From contig JBAZFB010000005.1 of assembly GCA_041653595.1 (NCBI GenBank), positions 47,575 to 111,574 of the forward strand: a stretch of DNA of 64,000 bases. The letters run 5' to 3'. Below, piece by piece: positions 25,306 to 33,154 of the stretch. A program made the translations under genes and the position numbers. The stretch is from Candidatus Omnitrophota bacterium (GTDB taxonomy: Bacteria > Omnitrophota > Gorgyraeia > Pluralincolimonadales > Pluralincolimonadaceae). How positions within the stretch are numbered: the first letter of the stretch is position 1; each line of letters opens with the position of its first letter. Below the pieces are notes generated by a model. The model did not search any database. It was not told where the DNA came from and saw only the letters and a list, made by a program, of their open reading frames with translations.

Positions 25306-25911
25306 CTACTGGTCGAACGAGCCCTTGATGAGGGTCTTTATGGCGTCGAGCTCTTTTATGCCGTGTTCGGCGTCCATATCGCCTGGGTTGGCCTGCAGGG
25401 CCGCCTTATAGAAAGCGCGCGCCTTTTCATAATTCTCCATGCCCTTGTAAAGCCCCGCCAGTTTCTTGAGTGTTTTAGAATCGTTGTTATTTATCATCGG
25501 GACGCCTTCCAATATCTTTATGGCGTTTAAGGTTTGCCCCTCGCTCAGGAAGCAATCGGCTATGGCGTTCAGGATCGCGGCATTTCCCGGGTCGGCCTTC
25601 ATTGCCTTCTCGAACTGATAGATCGCCTCCCACGTCTTGCCCGCTTTTTGGAGCGAAAACCCGCCCATCATGGTGATAAACCCGAATATTTTTCCGGTGA
25701 CCAATTTAATTATATTCGGATGATGCCTTTGCTGCTCCCAAAGGGAGAGCCAGAGGTAGAAGCGCGCCTCCGCAAAATCCTGTTTTAAGGCGAGCGCGGA
25801 ACTGAAGAGTTCTATAGCGTAACCGAAATTTTCTCTTTTGACGGCCTCAAGGCCTTTTTGATAATAATCGCTTACCTGTTTCGGAAGATTGGCTAAATCC
25901 GATTCGTCCAT
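25306..25911 (-). CDS. Tetratricopeptide-repeat protein
   Basis: This 201-residue soluble protein is made mostly of TPR helices. Repeats near residues 14-45 (YYQKGLEAVKRENFGYAIEL), 89-122 and 150-186 carry the W/L-G-Y-A-P spacing. There is no signal peptide or membrane segment except a weak hydrophobic patch around residue 75. TPRs mediate protein contacts; the partner is unknown. It is transcribed divergently from def, with its own promoter at 25932-25960 and ribosome site AAAAGGAG 7 bases upstream. It converges on priA with only 3 bases between the stops. Confidence 0.85.
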   Translation of the reverse strand: MDESDLANLPKQVSDYYQKGLEAVKRENFGYAIELFSSALALKQDFAEARFYLWLSLWEQQRHHPNIIKLVTGKIFGFITMMGGFSLQKAGKTWEAIYQFEKAMKADPGNAAILNAIADCFLSEGQTLNAIKILEGVPMINNNDSKTLKKLAGLYKGMENYEKARAFYKAALQANPGDMDAEHGIKELDAIKTLIKGSFDQ

Positions 25912-25931
25912 GCTCGTGCTCCTTTTACCTG

Positions 25932-25960
25932 ATTATAGAGCATCGGGGCGGAGAGGTCAA
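25932..25960 (-). promoter_or_regulatory. Sigma70-like promoter for the TPR gene
   Basis: Read on the - strand, TTGACC (complement of 25955-25960) and a perfect TATAAT (complement of 25932-25937) are 17 bases apart. Transcription would start near 25925, right at the AAAAGGAG ribosome site (25919-25926), giving a leader of only about 14 bases before the ATG at 25911. Confidence 0.8.
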
Positions 25961-25967
25961 CTTTTTT

Positions 25968-26002
25968 TTGGATTTGGTTTTTTCGGGGGTTTATAGTAGA
26001 AT
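25968..26002 (+). promoter_or_regulatory. Candidate promoter for def-fmt, implying a leaderless or near-leaderless mRNA
   Basis: Two overlapping readings exist. One is TTGGAT (25968) with TATAGT (25992-25997), spacer 18. The other is TTGGTT (25974) with TAGAAT (25997-26002), spacer 17. Predicted starts fall at about 26004 or exactly on the ATG at 26009. No Shine-Dalgarno sequence precedes def, which fits leaderless translation. Confidence 0.5.
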
Positions 26003-26008
26003 AGTGCC

Positions 26009-26503
26009 ATGTCCATCTTACAGGTACGCAAATATCCGGATCCTGTCCTCAAGAAGAAGGCCCGGCCGGTCAAAACCGTGACCGAGCGCGAGAGGAGCCT
26101 TATCGAGGATATGATCGAGACGATGAAGCTCTCCGAAGGGGTCGGCCTCGCGGCCACGCAGGTAGGGGTATCTAAAAGGATCATCGTCTTCAACCCGTCT
26201 TGCGACGAGTGGCGAGCAGATGCCCTCATAAACCCGGTCATAGTGAAAAAGCGCGGGAGCGAGAAGAAGGAGGAGGGCTGCCTGAGCCTGCCCGGGACAA
26301 ACGGTCTTGTCCGTCGCAGCACCTATATAGTGGTCGAAGGGCTTGATATAAAAGGAAAACCCGCCTGCTTTGAGGCGAGGGACCTCCTGGCCAGGATATT
26401 CCAGCACGAGATAGACCACCTCGATGGGATCCTCTTCATCGACAGGCTCAGCCCTGTCAAGCGCTTCATGGCGAAGCGCAAACTCAAAAAAGAGCTCAAA
26501 TGA
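26009..26503 (+). CDS. def: Peptide deformylase
   Basis: The 164-residue enzyme has all three family motifs: GVGLAATQ at residues 44-51, EEGCLS at 88-93 (Cys91 metal ligand) and QHEIDH at 132-137 (His133, His137 ligands and Glu134 base). It removes the N-formyl group from nascent proteins at the ribosome. No ribosome site is visible and the candidate promoter lies almost on the ATG. It overlaps fmt by 4 bases, the usual functional pair. Length is normal. Confidence 0.96.
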   Translation: MSILQVRKYPDPVLKKKARPVKTVTERERSLIEDMIETMKLSEGVGLAATQVGVSKRIIVFNPSCDEWRADALINPVIVKKRGSEKKEEGCLSLPGTNGLVRRSTYIVVEGLDIKGKPACFEARDLLARIFQHEIDHLDGILFIDRLSPVKRFMAKRKLKKELK

Positions 26504-27435
26504 CGATAGTCTTTTTCGGCACGTCCGGGTTCGCGGTCCCAAGCCTCGTTAAATTGAGCAAATTCCACGATATCGCCGCCGTAGTGACCAAACCGGATAA
26601 GCCGAGTGGCAGGAGCCTCAAGACGGCGCAGTCCCCGGTAAAGATAAAAGCGGATTCCCTGGGGATACCCGTCACCTCGATAGACGACATTTCTGCAGCC
26701 CAAGCCTTGGCCGAACTCAAAAAATATAAGGCCGACCTCTTCGTAGTGATCTCGTACGGGAAGATACTATCCGGCGATATACTCTCTTTGCCGAAACTTT
26801 ATCCGGTAGGCTTGCACGCGTCGCTGCTCCCGGAATACAGGGGCGCCTCGCCTATAAGCTCTGCGTTGTTGAACGGCGAAGTGAGGACAGGCGTCACGGT
26901 TTTTAAGTTGACAGGGAAGATGGATGCAGGCGAGATAATTATGCAAAAGGAAGCCGATATCCTCGATTTGGATAATGCCGAGACGCTCTCCGAAAAGCTC
27001 TCTAACCTCGGCGCCAACCTGCTTGTCAATGCCGTGGATTCGATAGCCGAGCGGAAAGCGCAATTCACAAAACAGGATGAATCCGAAGCTACATTTACCC
27101 CTAAACTGAAGAAAGAGGACGGAAGGATAGATTGGAACAAGCCGGCTCAAGAAGTCCGCGACAAGGTCAGGGCTTATTACGGCTGGCCCGGCGCGTTCTC
27201 CCGCCTTAACGGCCGGACAATAAAAATATGGGCCGCAGAGCCTGTAGGCCTCCCGGAGCAGAAGGGCCTTGCGCCCGGGCAGATAGCCGCGCTCGACGGC
27301 ACCGGTATGATCGTAGCGTGCGGCAGCGGCTTTCTCAGGATAAAGGAGCTCCAGGCCGAGGGCGGAAAGCGCATGAAGGCCAGGGATTACGTCCTCGGCA
27401 ACAAGGTTTCAGTCGGCGACAGCTTCGTTAATTGA
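26500..27435 (+). CDS. fmt: Methionyl-tRNA formyltransferase, with the usual catalytic Asn replaced by Gly
   Basis: The 311-residue protein has the formyl-transfer N-domain (IVFFGTSGFAVPSLVKL, HASLLPEYRGASPI, GKMDAGEI) and the C-terminal Fmt_C domain (PAQEVRDKVRAYYGWPGAF). It formylates initiator Met-tRNA using 10-formyl-THF. In the N-x-H catalytic motif of formyltransferases, the sequence here is G104-L-H106, so the conserved Asn is absent while His and the later Asp remain. The pairing with def argues it is still Fmt. Activity with this substitution is uncertain. Confidence 0.92.
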   Translation: MTIVFFGTSGFAVPSLVKLSKFHDIAAVVTKPDKPSGRSLKTAQSPVKIKADSLGIPVTSIDDISAAQALAELKKYKADLFVVISYGKILSGDILSLPKLYPVGLHASLLPEYRGASPISSALLNGEVRTGVTVFKLTGKMDAGEIIMQKEADILDLDNAETLSEKLSNLGANLLVNAVDSIAERKAQFTKQDESEATFTPKLKKEDGRIDWNKPAQEVRDKVRAYYGWPGAFSRLNGRTIKIWAAEPVGLPEQKGLAPGQIAALDGTGMIVACGSGFLRIKELQAEGGKRMKARDYVLGNKVSVGDSFVN

Positions 27436-27436
27436 C

Positions 27437-27464
27437 TTGAATTCCCGCCCGCATATGATATAAT
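27437..27464 (+). promoter_or_regulatory. Sigma70-like promoter for the CBS-protein/galT operon
   Basis: TTGAAT (27437-27442) and a perfect TATAAT (27459-27464) are 16 bases apart, just after the fmt stop. An alternative -35, TTGACT at 27432, would give a 21-base spacer and is less likely. The start near 27471 leaves a leader of about 20 bases with no recognisable ribosome site before ATG 27491. Confidence 0.7.
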
Positions 27465-27490
27465 ATTTTCTTGTATTTCCCAAAATTTAT

Positions 27491-28810
27491 ATGATAAATA
27501 ATAAAGTTGCGCCCAGCGAATTAATACGACGTGATTTCCAACATCTCAAAGAGACCGAAGAGCTAAACACTACCGATGAGATAGCGGAGCTGCTTTTTAT
27601 CCAGTCGCTCGAAGGAAGGTCCCACAACGGCGCGGGAGCCTTCCAGAAGAGCTTCTACGTCAACACGACCATCGACGATATCGTCCGCGCGCTTAAGTTC
27701 GACCCGAACAAGGTCAAGACCAGGCGCCAGATGCTCATAGACGACATCGCCGGGTTCGTTGAGGATATTATCAAGGGGAAACCGAGGACGCGCCTCGTTA
27801 ACGGCAAAGGCGAACCGTTCATCGGCGTACCTGACCTCAAGGATATCGAAGTGAACGCCCAGGACGTCCTCAGGGGCATATATATCGGCGGCCTCAGGGA
27901 TGATCCTGGCCCGCGCGCGGCGGCAGAAGAAAAATTCGGGATAACGATCGGTTATGGCAAGTGTTATCCGATAAATCTCGATGTGATGGATAAGATGAAT
28001 CTCGACGGTGAATTGCTCGCCCACCGTGAACACGCCGGTTCGATAGAGGCGTTCAAAAGAGCGGGCCTTATCATCGCCGAAGCTGACCTCAAGAAGATCG
28101 CGCCTGACAAGATAAGATACCTTTATATAAGGCATAAGATCGGGCCGGGCCAGTCGGATGACGGGGCACTCGTTGCCGCGGGAATGGTATATAACAAGAG
28201 CACGGCGCTCGGGATATTCCTGGCCGATGCGATCGATACTCTGGAAAAATACGTCCACCTATATAAGGACCAGGACGACGAGTTGGGCTATTACATTTCG
28301 AAGAATTGGCCGGGCCTGAACGTCTCGATGGATGAAGTCCTCGAGATAACTTACATGGCCGCGGTTCCGGAAGAACTCGACGACATAATGCCGGACAGCT
28401 CTTTGAGGTATTTCCTTTCGATAGACAGGCAGATCGGGCAGTGCGCGCTCCAGAGCCACCTGAATTTCATAGATAAGAAGCCGTATTTCCCGATGTTCAT
28501 AAGCTTCAACAGGACTTTATCATCGGAATTTTATACATATATACGCAACAGGGTCAATTCGCTCAAGAACCTCCAGGCCGTCGTCACGTCCGATACGGTC
28601 ATGAAGGGGCTCGAGATGCCGGTAAACAGTTTCCTGAAGCGGCCCGCGATAGTCGTGAAATCGGGCGTACCGCTTAAGGACGCGCTGGAGAAGATGAAAG
28701 CTGCCGGCGCGGAGTTCCTGGTCATACAGGACGAGAACAACGCCGTGCAGGGCGTAATATCGCTGCATGACCTGATAAAGCTTATGATGGAAAACGGAAA
28801 GCGCGAATAG
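27491..28810 (+). CDS. Protein of unknown function with a C-terminal CBS domain
   Basis: I do not recognise the first 370 residues of this 439-residue soluble protein. They are rich in charged helices and include IRGI-type and GYGKCYPINLDVMDKMN segments, and no catalytic motif I can name. Residues about 375-435 form one CBS domain (FLKRPAIVVKSGVPLKDALE, EFLVIQDENN, GVISLHDLIKLM). CBS domains usually bind adenine nucleotides in pairs, so it may dimerise. It has its own promoter, lacks a ribosome site, and its TAG directly abuts the first galT. A role in sensing energy or sugar-nucleotide state is speculation. Confidence 0.8.
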   Translation: MINNKVAPSELIRRDFQHLKETEELNTTDEIAELLFIQSLEGRSHNGAGAFQKSFYVNTTIDDIVRALKFDPNKVKTRRQMLIDDIAGFVEDIIKGKPRTRLVNGKGEPFIGVPDLKDIEVNAQDVLRGIYIGGLRDDPGPRAAAEEKFGITIGYGKCYPINLDVMDKMNLDGELLAHREHAGSIEAFKRAGLIIAEADLKKIAPDKIRYLYIRHKIGPGQSDDGALVAAGMVYNKSTALGIFLADAIDTLEKYVHLYKDQDDELGYYISKNWPGLNVSMDEVLEITYMAAVPEELDDIMPDSSLRYFLSIDRQIGQCALQSHLNFIDKKPYFPMFISFNRTLSSEFYTYIRNRVNSLKNLQAVVTSDTVMKGLEMPVNSFLKRPAIVVKSGVPLKDALEKMKAAGAEFLVIQDENNAVQGVISLHDLIKLMMENGKRE

Positions 28811-29842
28811 ATGCCTGAATTCAGAAAAGACCCTATAATCGGAAGGTGGGTGATAGTCGCGACCGAAAGGGCGCGCCGGCCCACCGATTTTGTGCCGCAT
28901 TCCGTATCCGAGGAGAAGATGGCCGAACCTCCCTGCCCGTTCTGCGAGGGGAAGGAAGACCAGACGCCTCAGCCGGAGATCTTTGCGATACGCAACCCCG
29001 GCACAAAACCGTGCACGCCTGGATGGAAGGTCAGGGTCGTGCCGTCGGTCTCGCCGGTCCTCAAGGTGGAAGGCAAGGTCGAAAGGCACGGGAAGGGCAT
29101 GTATGACGTGGTGAACGGCATCGGCGCCCACGAGATAATCGTCGAGACCCCCCAGCATATCTATAATATGGCTGACCTGCCCGAGCAGCAGATCACCGAT
29201 TCAATAACCGCTTACATAGAACGCATCACCGACCTCGGCAGGGATCCGCGATTGAAATACGCGCTCCTTTTCAAAAATTACGGCCTCGCGGCAGGCTCTG
29301 GAAGGATAAGGCACGCCCATTCGCAGCTGATAGCCATGCCCGTAAACCCGATACGCCTTAAGGATGAACTGGTCGGCGCGCGCCAGTACTTTGAATACAA
29401 GGAACGCTGTATATTCTGCGATGTCATAAAGCAGGAATTGGACACCGGAAAGCGGATCGTGGCCGACGTGGACGGTTTCGTGGCATTCGCGCCTTTCGCC
29501 TCTAGGTTCCCGTTCGAGACGTGGATCCTTCCGAAGAAACACAGCGCGGATTTCGCGCATCTTTCTGTCGACAAGAGGGCGGATTTGGCGAGGACGCTCA
29601 AGCTTGTGCTCACGAAATTGAAGAAAGCTCTCGTCGACCCGGCGTATAATATAATCCTCCATACCGCGCCGTTCCGCGTACCCAAGGCCGGATACTGGAG
29701 GACGATAGACGACGATTTCCACTGGCACCTCGAGATAATGCCGAGGCTTACAAGGGTCGCAGGTTTCGAGTGGGGCAGCGGGTTCTATATTAACCCGACC
29801 CCGCCTGAAGACGCGGCCAAATACCTAAGCGGGATAGAATGA
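28811..29842 (+). CDS. galT: Galactose-1-phosphate uridylyltransferase-like (first of a tandem pair)
   Basis: The 343-residue protein is a GalT-fold HIT-superfamily enzyme. It has the zinc pairs CPFC (early) and CIFC (middle), and the active-site HxH in RHAHSQLIAMP, where the second His forms the uridylyl intermediate. The usual Pro between the histidines is Ala. The preceding loop, GSGRIR, differs from the common GASLEH. GalT swaps UMP between UDP-glucose and galactose-1-phosphate. It starts immediately after the CBS-domain gene. A divergent paralogue follows after 3 bases, so the two may differ in sugar. Confidence 0.88.
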   Translation: MPEFRKDPIIGRWVIVATERARRPTDFVPHSVSEEKMAEPPCPFCEGKEDQTPQPEIFAIRNPGTKPCTPGWKVRVVPSVSPVLKVEGKVERHGKGMYDVVNGIGAHEIIVETPQHIYNMADLPEQQITDSITAYIERITDLGRDPRLKYALLFKNYGLAAGSGRIRHAHSQLIAMPVNPIRLKDELVGARQYFEYKERCIFCDVIKQELDTGKRIVADVDGFVAFAPFASRFPFETWILPKKHSADFAHLSVDKRADLARTLKLVLTKLKKALVDPAYNIILHTAPFRVPKAGYWRTIDDDFHWHLEIMPRLTRVAGFEWGSGFYINPTPPEDAAKYLSGIE

Positions 29843-29845
29843 CAA

Positions 29846-30844
29846 ATGGCTGAATTACGCAGGGATCCGATAACAGGCAGGTGGGTTATAATAGAGATCG
29901 ACAAGGTCAAGAACCCCTCCGACTACGAGGTCGAGACCCATGTCAAGAGGGGCGGCGTCTGCCCGTTCTGTCCCGGCAACGAGAGTATGACCCCGCCGGA
30001 GATATTCGCGGTCCGCGAGGGAGGCAGCAAACCCAACACGCCGGGTTGGCAGGTGCGCGTTATCCCTAATAAGTTCCCGGCCTTAAGGGTCGAGGGCAAT
30101 ATCGACAGGATCGGCGTCGGCATGTACGACATGATGAACGGCATCGGCGCGCACGAGGTCATCATCGAGAATCCCGACCATAACAAAGAACTCGCCGATA
30201 TGTCGGACAATGATATCGAGAAGGTAATATGGGCGTGCCGTAACAGGTGTCTCGACCTAAAAGGTGACAAGAGGTTCAAGTATATCCTGATATTCAAGAA
30301 TTACGGGGTATCGGCCGGCGCGTCGCTGGAACATCCCCATTCTCAACTGATCGCGCTGCCCATCATCCCGAAGCGCGTGGTCGAGGAGATCCGTTGGGCG
30401 GAGAGATATTATGAGTACAGGGAGAGATGCGTATTCTGCGATATGGTGAACCAGGAGATCGAAGACAGGGAGCGGGTCATAGCCGAGAACAAGGGCTTCA
30501 TCGCGTTCGCGCCTTTCGTATCGAGGTTCCCTTTCGAGTTTTCCATATTCCCGAAGCTCCACAGCGCCGAGTTCAGCTATATCCAGAAGGAAGAGATCAC
30601 CGACCTCGCGCGGATACTCAAGGAGACGCTCGTGCGCATGAAATTGGCCTTGAAAGATCCCTCATATAATTTTATAATACATACCTCTCCCATGGATTCC
30701 CGCGAAAGAGCGGATTACCACTGGCATATCGAAGTCATGCCCAGGTTGGGAAGGACGGCTGGATTCGAGTGGGGCACGGGTTTCTACCTGAACCAGACCC
30801 CGCCGGAGATAGCTGCCTGGGCTTTAAGGGAAGTATCCCTGTAA
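29846..30844 (+). CDS. galT: Galactose-1-phosphate uridylyltransferase-like (second of a tandem pair)
   Basis: This 332-residue paralogue keeps the canonical active site, GASLEHPHSQLIALP. Its cysteine pairs are CPFC and CVFC, and the closing region is YHWHIEVMPRLGRTAGFEWG. It shares layout and many motifs with the preceding gene, showing an old tandem duplication. Expected activity is uridylyl transfer between UDP-glucose and a hexose-1-phosphate in the Leloir pathway or sugar-nucleotide salvage. Glycolytic genes follow 29 bases downstream. Confidence 0.9.
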   Translation: MAELRRDPITGRWVIIEIDKVKNPSDYEVETHVKRGGVCPFCPGNESMTPPEIFAVREGGSKPNTPGWQVRVIPNKFPALRVEGNIDRIGVGMYDMMNGIGAHEVIIENPDHNKELADMSDNDIEKVIWACRNRCLDLKGDKRFKYILIFKNYGVSAGASLEHPHSQLIALPIIPKRVVEEIRWAERYYEYRERCVFCDMVNQEIEDRERVIAENKGFIAFAPFVSRFPFEFSIFPKLHSAEFSYIQKEEITDLARILKETLVRMKLALKDPSYNFIIHTSPMDSRERADYHWHIEVMPRLGRTAGFEWGTGFYLNQTPPEIAAWALREVSL

Positions 30845-30873
30845 AAAAACAAAAGAAAAAGGAGGAAGTTGAA

Positions 30874-31926
30874 ATGGCGGTAAAAGTTGGTATTAACGGT
30901 TTCGGAAGGATAGGCCGTCTTGTGGCGAGGGCCATACTTGAAAAAAACAGCAAAGACCTTGAACTGGTCGCGGTAAACGATATAACCGACGCGAAAACTA
31001 ACGCGTATCTCTTAAAATATGATTCTGTCCACGGCAGGTTCCCCGGCGAAGTCAAAGCCGCGTCCGAAGATACGATATCTGTTGACGGCAAGATAATCAA
31101 AGTCCTGGCGAAGAGGGACCCGTCCGAGCTCCCATGGAAGGACCTTGGAGTGCAGATCGTCATAGAATCTACGGGCCTTTTTACTATCAAGAAGGACGGC
31201 GTCAATAAGAAGGGCAAGGAAGTCAAAGGGGCCGAGAATCATATAACCAAAGGCGGCGCAAAAAAAGTCATTATTTCCGCTCCTGCGCAGGACGAGGATA
31301 TAACTATAGTCATGGGCGTAAATGAGGACAAATACGACCCAAAGAACCATAATGTAATCTCGAACGCGTCGTGCACGACGAACTGCCTCGCTCCGGTGGC
31401 TAAGGTATTGAACGACAAGTACGGGATAGTCAAAGGCCTGATGACGACGATACACGCTTACACCAATGACCAGAAGCTCCAGGACCAGGCGCATTCAGAC
31501 CTGCGAAGGTCGCGTGCGGCCGCGTTATCGATGATACCTACGTCGACCGGCGCAGCAAAAGCGCTTTCACTCGTCATACCTGAGCTCAAAGGCAAACTTG
31601 ACGGTTTCTCGATGAGAGTCCCGTGCGCCAACGTGTCGGTAGTCGACCTTACAGTGACACTCGGCAAGAAAGTTACGGCCGAAGAGATAAATGCCGCGCT
31701 AAAGGAAGCTGCCGAAGGCAAGTTGAAGGGGATCCTCGGTTACACCGAAGACCCGGTTGTATCGGTCGATTTCAACCATTGCCCCTTAAGCTCGATAATT
31801 GACGCGAAGAGCACCAAGGTCATCGGAGATGATTTCGTAAAGGTCCTTTCATGGTATGACAACGAATGGGGATATTCGAACAGGGTCGTAGACCTCTGCG
31901 AATATATCGTGAAGAAAGGCCTTTAA
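30874..31926 (+). CDS. gapA: Glyceraldehyde-3-phosphate dehydrogenase, type I
   Basis: The start is ATG 30874 behind a strong GGAGG at 30861-30865; an in-frame ATG at 30769 lies inside galT. The 350-residue enzyme has the NAD loop GINGFGRIGR and catalytic Cys in SNASCTTNCLAPVAK. DLRRSRAAALSMIPTSTGAA contacts phosphate, and WYDNEWGYS closes the fold. It oxidises glyceraldehyde-3-phosphate to 1,3-bisphosphoglycerate in the cytoplasm. It leads the gap-pgk-tpiA-secG set, spaced by 1-32 bases. Confidence 0.97.
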   Translation: MAVKVGINGFGRIGRLVARAILEKNSKDLELVAVNDITDAKTNAYLLKYDSVHGRFPGEVKAASEDTISVDGKIIKVLAKRDPSELPWKDLGVQIVIESTGLFTIKKDGVNKKGKEVKGAENHITKGGAKKVIISAPAQDEDITIVMGVNEDKYDPKNHNVISNASCTTNCLAPVAKVLNDKYGIVKGLMTTIHAYTNDQKLQDQAHSDLRRSRAAALSMIPTSTGAAKALSLVIPELKGKLDGFSMRVPCANVSVVDLTVTLGKKVTAEEINAALKEAAEGKLKGILGYTEDPVVSVDFNHCPLSSIIDAKSTKVIGDDFVKVLSWYDNEWGYSNRVVDLCEYIVKKGL

Positions 31927-31929
31927 AAT

Positions 31930-33153
31930 ATGAACAAGCTTACGATTAAAGACCTGGACCTTAAAGGAAAACGCGTATTGATGCGCGTCGACTTTAATGT
32001 CCCGCTAGATGATAAACTCAACATAACCGATGACACGAGGATAAGGGCGACTTTGCCGACGATAAAATACGCGCTCGACAAAGGAGCAAAGCTTATCCTG
32101 ATGAGCCATCTCGGCAGGCCGGACGGAAAGGTAATAGCTAAGTACAGCCTCGCCCCGTGCGCCGCGAAGCTTAGCCAATTGCTAGGCAAGCCGGTGAAGA
32201 TGGCGAAAGACTGCATCGGGCCCGAGGTCAAGGCGATGGAAGATGCCATGAAACCGGGCGAGTGCATCCTTCTCGAGAACTTGCGTTTCCACGCCGAGGA
32301 AGAAGCCAACGACGCAAATTTCGCGAAAGAGCTCGCGAGCCTCGGAGACGTATTCGTGAATGACGCTTTCGGGACCGCACACCGCGCGCACGCATCGACA
32401 GAGGGCGTGACGAAATATTTGAAGTCGGCTGCGGGTTTCCTTCTTGAAAAAGAGATAGAGTATCTCGAAGATAAGGTCATGCACCCGGCAAAGCCGTTTG
32501 TGACGATACTCGGCGGCGCCAAAGTATCGGACAAAATAGGCGTCATCGAGAACCTTCTGGACAAGGCCGACTCGATACTCATCGGCGGCGGGATGGCTTA
32601 TACTTTTTATGCGGCGCAGGGCAAATCGATAGGCGCCTCGAAGGTCGAGAAGGACAAGATAGATATCGCGAAATCGCTTCTCGAGAAAGCCAAACAGAAG
32701 AAAGTCAACATCGTTCTGCCTGTCGATAACATCATAGCCGACAAATTCGATGCCAACGCGAACACCAAGGTCGTCGGAGACCAGATACCCGACGGATGGA
32801 TGGGATTAGATGTCGGCCCGAAGACGGTCGAGGCGTTTAAGAATGTCTTGAAGAGCGCGAAGACGATCGTCTGGAACGGTCCGCTCGGCGTATTCGAGAT
32901 GGATAAATTCGCGAAGGGGACCGAGGAAGTCGCCAAGTATATCGCCTGCCTTTCGAGCGGAAGCAGCTCATGCTGTTCGTGCTGCGGCGGCGGCAAAGTG
33001 ATATCCATCATCGGCGGCGGCGACACTGCGGCCGCGATCGCGAAGTTCAAACTTGAAGACAAGATGACTCACATATCTACCGGCGGCGGCGCCTCGCTTG
33101 AGTATCTAGAAGGCAAAGTCCTGCCCGGCATAAAGGCGCTGACAGATAAATAA
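31930..33153 (+). CDS. pgk: Phosphoglycerate kinase with a cysteine-rich insert
   Basis: The 407-residue enzyme has MRVDFNVPLDD, SHLGRPDGK, LLENLRFHAEEE and the nucleotide-site IIGGGDTAAAI. It transfers phosphate from 1,3-bisphosphoglycerate to ADP. Unusually, residues 340-352 hold five cysteines in a Ser/Gly/Cys loop (CLSSGSSSCCSCC) just before the adenine-binding GGG strand, where most Pgk proteins have a short plain loop. The extra 10-12 residues explain the length. The loop could bind metal or form disulfides. Confidence 0.96.
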   Translation: MNKLTIKDLDLKGKRVLMRVDFNVPLDDKLNITDDTRIRATLPTIKYALDKGAKLILMSHLGRPDGKVIAKYSLAPCAAKLSQLLGKPVKMAKDCIGPEVKAMEDAMKPGECILLENLRFHAEEEANDANFAKELASLGDVFVNDAFGTAHRAHASTEGVTKYLKSAAGFLLEKEIEYLEDKVMHPAKPFVTILGGAKVSDKIGVIENLLDKADSILIGGGMAYTFYAAQGKSIGASKVEKDKIDIAKSLLEKAKQKKVNIVLPVDNIIADKFDANANTKVVGDQIPDGWMGLDVGPKTVEAFKNVLKSAKTIVWNGPLGVFEMDKFAKGTEEVAKYIACLSSGSSSCCSCCGGGKVISIIGGGDTAAAIAKFKLEDKMTHISTGGGASLEYLEGKVLPGIKALTDK

Positions 33154-33154
33154 C

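Noticed and set aside
25322..25334. CCCT-AGGG hairpin followed by TCTTT near the end of the TPR gene
   Set aside because: Only a 4-bp stem and a poor T run; too weak to call a terminator between priA and the TPR gene.
30769..30873. Longer gapA start inside galT
   Set aside because: The extra residues are unrelated to GAPDH and GGAGG sits just before ATG 30874.
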